A stretch of DNA of 64,000 nucleotides. Origin: Anadara kagoshimensis. Its lineage: Eukaryota > Mollusca > Bivalvia > Arcoida > Arcidae. This document shows, in pieces, positions 59,455-64,000 of the stretch. Numbering within the stretch: position 1 is the first letter of the stretch; every line of letters starts with the position of its first letter. Position numbers and translations under genes: made by a program. The stretch is from contig CM037870.1 of NCBI GenBank assembly GCA_021292105.1, forward strand, positions 4,387,058 through 4,451,057, written 5' to 3'. Under the pieces are notes generated by a model, which saw only the letters and a program-made list of their open reading frames with translations, did not search any database and was not told the DNA's origin.

Positions 59455-61327
59455 CATCTAACCCTGGGAAATATTTTGGCATATATCATTGGAGAAACAT
59501 TGTAACTATATAATTAGATTTTCCATTGTTGACATATGTGCCATGAAAATTATAGATAAAAAACTATTTCACAGCTACTAACAAGCGGCTATACATTCAA
59601 GTACGTATCATTGCTAACAAAAATCTTAGGAGATCGATCGATCCGATTCATTGTAAAAATATCGTCAATGTGATGCGTCAAAAGTCTAGTGGGCTTAACG
59701 CCTGTCTTGTTGACTGAAGGGGTCTATCCTGGTCCGAATCTGATATATATCTGGCAAAATGTCTATAGTATTAATTTCATGGTAAGGAAGAATAGCAGTT
59801 AAACAAAGACATTATGTTGTTACATATCTACGATGGTAAATGTTTTTTAGCTTCAAGTCTACACTCAGGTAAACTTTATTTTAATATTTGATCAAATTAC
59901 ACCGATTCGACCAAGCTACATTAATAAATTGGTTATCAAATTTATATTAATGTCTCTTCTCTCTTGTACAATGGAGAATATTGTTATATTCATAACGACC
60001 CCGAGAAAATGTATTCTATACTAGGTCAAACGTTTTCAAATTTGCTACAAATAAAATTAGAATGAAATGAATCTTGAATTATTGGACGGCAAATACATGA
60101 ATTTGCATTCTAAAATGTGTGTTTAAAACACTCTCTTTTATTTTCTTAAACATTGTTATTCTGAATGTATTGATTTAATTCATAAGGAATCAAGCAAAAA
60201 CATTGCAAATAACAAATCGCCAATTATTTTCAAACTGTCAAAATTAAACAAAATTATAATAAATTATTACCTTGAACATAAATTGTTGTAGTATTTTTGT
60301 ATATTTCTTCGTGTATTTTTAAAATACAGCTAATTTCAGCACCATGATTTGTTGAAGAAACACGGTATAATTTCAGCCCAATGCTATTTGTTCTTTTATT
60401 ACAGCTAGTTATGAACATTGTCTTAGTTCTGTTATCGGTGATAGCATAATGACTACAAAATCTAGGTTCTAAGCTCCCGAAAGAGATTAAGGAAACACGT
60501 GAAAGATCCCAAATGACATTCCAATTCAAACTGTGATTTGTTCTAATCCTTTGATCAAGTTTACACTCAACTCCTAGATCCTGATATTCTTGAACAACAA
60601 CTGCGTTCCTAGGATGTATGTGGACCTCAAATGTTGCTGCAACTTTTAATTGAAGTATATTCATAATTTTATTTTATTTTCATAACAATTTTATTGATGT
60701 GTTTAATATAAAATGTGTTTGAATGTTTTTGGTAAACTAAAAAATCTTTGTACATTTATATAAAAAATAAAACCTAATTGCGATTATGAGTTACGATTTT
60801 TTTATAAAATAAGTAAATTATACCACTGACAAATTAAAGCATGTAGTTTTTTTGGCGGCATGTTTACTTTGCCTTTAAAAACAAATGTTTATGAACAGAG
60901 ATATTTTGCTCAGTTAATTCTATAGTTTTACTAATATGTTTAGTATTGTTTTAGCAAACTAAAAATGCTTGTAAATCTAAATAAAAAATAAAACCAAATT
61001 ATGAATATTTTCAAAATTAAAAGTATTAGATAAAGTAAATTATACCATTTATTCTTATTGCAAGGAGAGCAAATGCCAATATACTCATGTTCTGTGTATC
61101 CTCCTTTCACTCTGGTGTTTTGACTAATATACAGCCGTCTTTCACTCTAATACTTGGTCAATGTAGAGCCGTAGGACTTTGTTCTATATGTATATAGTCC
61201 AATATATGGGACATCAAATACTTCCGGGATAATTTTTAATACAGAGACATCATTCTTATTAACGATATTGCAAAAACGTCGATTTTGAAGGCGGCAAAAA
61301 ATGTTTTGAGAACCTTTATGAATATAT
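59455..61327. repeat. Direct duplication block E
   Basis: Homologous to 41855-43567; its part at 60050-61000 also matches the gene C region 37395-38280. It precedes block copy 3 exactly as D precedes copy 2. Confidence 0.9.
60271..61088 (-). CDS. Ig-family gene E: intact signal and Ig1 exons
   Basis: Signal exon 61046-61088 (43 nt, MSILAFALLAIRING, hydrophobic core followed by a phase-1 GTATAA donor). Ig1 exon 60271-60642 (372 nt, 124 codons, phase 1-1), intact: VAATFEVHIHPRNAVVVQEY, GVEC (first Ig Cys), LNWNVIW (Trp), RTKTMFITSCNK, AEISCILKI (second Cys) and TTTIYVQG. No Ig2 or membrane exon lies between 60.2 and 57.4 kb, only RT-element debris. The next compatible acceptors on this strand are in gene B. 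Either E is a truncated gene or an alternative 5' module for B. Confidence 0.75.
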
Positions 61328-64000
61328 TGCATGGAAATAAATTAAAATATTTGATCATTAAGAAACATTGGGTAAATGTATATACATTTAAAGTAGTTTC
61401 ATTTCTCCCTGTAATTTTTGCCTTGATATATTTGCTGGAGAAATGACAGGTTGGTTTAGTCTAAATTTGTATTATGCATTAAACAAGGTTAGTCTTAATT
61501 TGTACAATCACGTACACAAGATGTTTTAGAGACAAGGGAAGAAGTTAATTCTTTTATAAGTTTTGTTGAAGCGCCAGGAGCAATGTATATCTAGAAAAGA
61601 CAATCTATTGCATTAATATTATTTTTATTTATTTCATCCATCAAGTGTAAAATAATGTGAAAATAAAAAAACCACAAATGTCTTTCATTGAATTATCTCT
61701 TGAAGAGAATATAAAAGGTGCCAATATAAACGGATGCAAATGAAAATCAGTAAATAAGTATTGTGTATGTTGAATTGAATAAATGTGTTTTGTAAAAGCT
61801 TTAATTTAATCGAGTGATTGGTTAACTTATTTAATTTAATCATGTTGTAAAAATGATAAAAAAGAAATATATTTGAAGTAATTAAATGGTTGATAATTTA
61901 TTTAATTGAATTGTAAAAATGACAAACAAAAGAAAGAAACATTTGAAGTTAATTAAATTAATGTTCATATTTAATATGTCAGTTTTCTACAATTTTTTAT
62001 GATATTATTAAGTTATTTTGTAGATTCAATAGAAATGCATGTGAGTTATAGAAAGTAGTGTTCAGTTAGTTTCTGTATAAATGCTATACAATATCAATGT
62101 TTCTTGAATATTTATGATGCTCAAAGTTATAACATTCTTGCAAAAAGAAAATCGAGATCCATTTCCAGGTTTCAATTTAAATTTGTGCTGTACCTAAATT
62201 AACAGGCCCTTTTTAAATCCCAAGATTATGACTTCTACTTAATATGTGAAGAAAGATTTGCAATGGGAAGGCTACACCTTTGTATTCATTTAAAAAAATA
62301 TTTTTAAAAAATGTCTTTTTTTAATTTACCTTGGACGTCTGTTTTTAAATATGCATGTTATTTAAAACACATTTTGAAAAATATGCTGAAATGAGTGTGA
62401 AGACTGAACTTCAAGTTTTAACACAAAACTGCTTTTTATATATTTTCAAAAATCATTAACACTTAATCTTGTCCTGAAATTTTTCAATTTAAAAAAATTA
62501 AAATGGTATTTTGAAATGAATGGTTTTCGTACGCAAAAGGAAAATATTAAATTAGAGCACCTTAAAAAGAAATGTAGCATGCATTAGAATTTTTAGCATT
62601 AATTTTAGTTAAGGTGATGGATGTCATTTTAATCTCTAAAATTGATTTTTAAAATTTATTGTATTACAGTATTATTTAGATTTAAAAAATAATTTGTATA
62701 AACAATTGTAATTGAATTTCTTTATTTTGTTAATAAAACTTGTTGACCAAAATGTTATTTTTTATTCTTTGAAACAACTAGGCCATATTTTGATATTTGG
62801 CAACTTCTGATTTTTGAAAGGGAAGAGGTTATGTCCCTTTAGGCTTCATGAAACTGGAAAATTTTCAAAAAAGTATAAGCCACTTCGGTAGCTCAGTTGG
62901 GGTCTGAACATTACAGTCCAACCTGCCTTAAAGGCCACCTCTATATAAGGGCCACCTGCTTCTAAAGGCCAGTATAATAATGCCCCAATTGTTCTTTATC
63001 TATATTATTAGAGCCTGTATATAAAAGCCACTTTTACTTGTTCCCTTGGGTTGCCTTTATAGACAGGTTTGACTGTACTTGAAAATAAGTAAGTGATTGT
63101 TCTTTCGCCATGCACTGGGCATTTAAAGTGAAAGTCACAGGGACTTTAGAACAATCCCAGCACACTGCAAAGGTAAAAGTTCCTGCCACTTCAACTTTAG
63201 CTGGTGACATCTTGATACAAGTAAAATATTCTTGACTGTGACATTAAACCAATCTAGCTTTCTTGTCTTTACTACTAAACTTGCACATGTAGTTTTGTGC
63301 TCTAAAACTTGAAATAAATGTGAAAATTCAATGAACCAACAATCTAGTAACTTCATAGTTCTTTGGTTTTTCCTGTGATCTTGTGGCATGTTCCGAAATG
63401 TTTTACCTCTTTCCAAGCAGATGTTGGTTGCATAGTGATCAATTACATGTTTAGTTTAATAAACAAGTATAGGTAAACAACATTGACCTGTCTGCTTTAG
63501 TTCAGGAAACTTGTCTACAGTCGAATCTGCCTCTAAGTCCACCTCTATATAAGGGCCATCTGCATATAAAGGCCAGTAGAATTGTATCCCAATTGTTTTT
63601 ATTCATGTTATTTGAACCTGTATATAAAGGCCACTTTTACTGGTTTCCATGGGTGGTTTTTATAGACAGGTTTGACTGTATATAAAGGCCACTTTTACTG
63701 GTTTCCATGGGTGGTCTTTATAGACAGGTTTGACTGTATATAAAGACCACTTTTACTGGTTTCCATGGGTGGTCTTTATAGACAGGTTTGACTGTATATG
63801 GTACACAGGTGTTTATTTAGTCTACATCAAGGGAAACATCAGTTTATGTATAAACTGCGAATCCTGACACTACCCATGTACTGGATAGATCCTCCTATAT
63901 TATTATTCTGAATGAAAGGTCAAGTGGACAGGTAGATGTTGTTTGCCTATATAATTTTGACAGTAATGTTGAGGTTATAACGGGTCCAACAATAATGTTT
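61328..64000. repeat. Segmental duplication block, copy 3 (cut by window end)
   Basis: Direct copy of the start of blocks at 19112 and 43568. The spacing to copy 2 is 17.76 kb, which with the D/E repeat defines a tandem unit of about 17.7 kb. No gene is visible in this part; it contains two TACAGTC-type elements. Confidence 0.92.
63510..63800. repeat. 58-bp minisatellite, copy 3
   Basis: Three units ending GACAGGTTTGACT, the shortest of the three duplicated arrays. Confidence 0.8.

Overview
This is AT-rich, intron-rich animal nuclear DNA. The two recognisable single-copy genes, the repeat content (molluscan-type tRNA-derived SINE fragments, GGGGGTATA-ended elements, TACAGTC-ended elements) and a tandem hammerhead-ribozyme array suggest a bivalve mollusc. 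That assignment is inference; no species is claimed.

Left third (1-18.9 kb): two ordinary conserved genes in head-to-head orientation. CWC22, a spliceosome-associated MIF4G protein needed for exon-junction-complex loading, lies on the minus strand from 10,145 to beyond the left edge. Ten coding exons can be traced, including a 23-nt microexon and a long N-terminal RS region. CDC6, the replication-licensing AAA+ ATPase, lies on the plus strand from 11,146 to 18,829 in eleven coding exons. Its N-terminus carries a cyclin-docking motif, many CDK sites and a KEN box. The roughly 250 bp between the two genes holds ETS-, CCAAT- and E2F-type sites, as expected for a shared promoter of a cell-cycle gene. 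CDC6 exon 10 carries a one-base frameshift and an abnormal donor site, both in homopolymer runs, which may be assembly errors.

Right two thirds (19.1-64 kb): a segmentally duplicated cluster of transmembrane immunoglobulin-domain genes. The modules are a signal-peptide exon, Ig exon 1, Ig exon 2, a Cys-containing ectodomain exon, a transmembrane exon, a short cytoplasmic exon with a tyrosine, and a candidate terminal exon. Nearly all splice junctions are phase 1. A roughly 10-kb block (3' exons plus downstream DNA) occurs as two direct copies (19.1-29.1 and 43.6-53.2 kb), with a third begun at 61.3 kb. The 5' exons at 29.1-35.4 kb are an inverted copy of 53.4-57.4 kb, so copy A looks like one gene cut in two by an internal inversion. 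Further partial genes are C (35.4-39.2 kb, with a different Thr-rich stalk and membrane exon), D (42.5-43.3 kb) and E (60.3-61.1 kb). Several exons carry stops or small indels, while complementary exons nearby are intact.

Mobile DNA runs through the cluster: remnants and 5'-truncated tails of one reverse-transcriptase family, TIR elements (one 1,000-bp element can be compared with its empty site in the duplicate), microsatellites, and minisatellites whose copy number differs between duplicates. The most striking signal is at 30.6-31.6 kb. There a tandem array of about 2.9 units of 338-339 bp carries a complete type I hammerhead ribozyme fold in each unit on the minus strand. This is the architecture of retrozymes, and the array sits inside a SINE tail that is uninterrupted in the duplicate.
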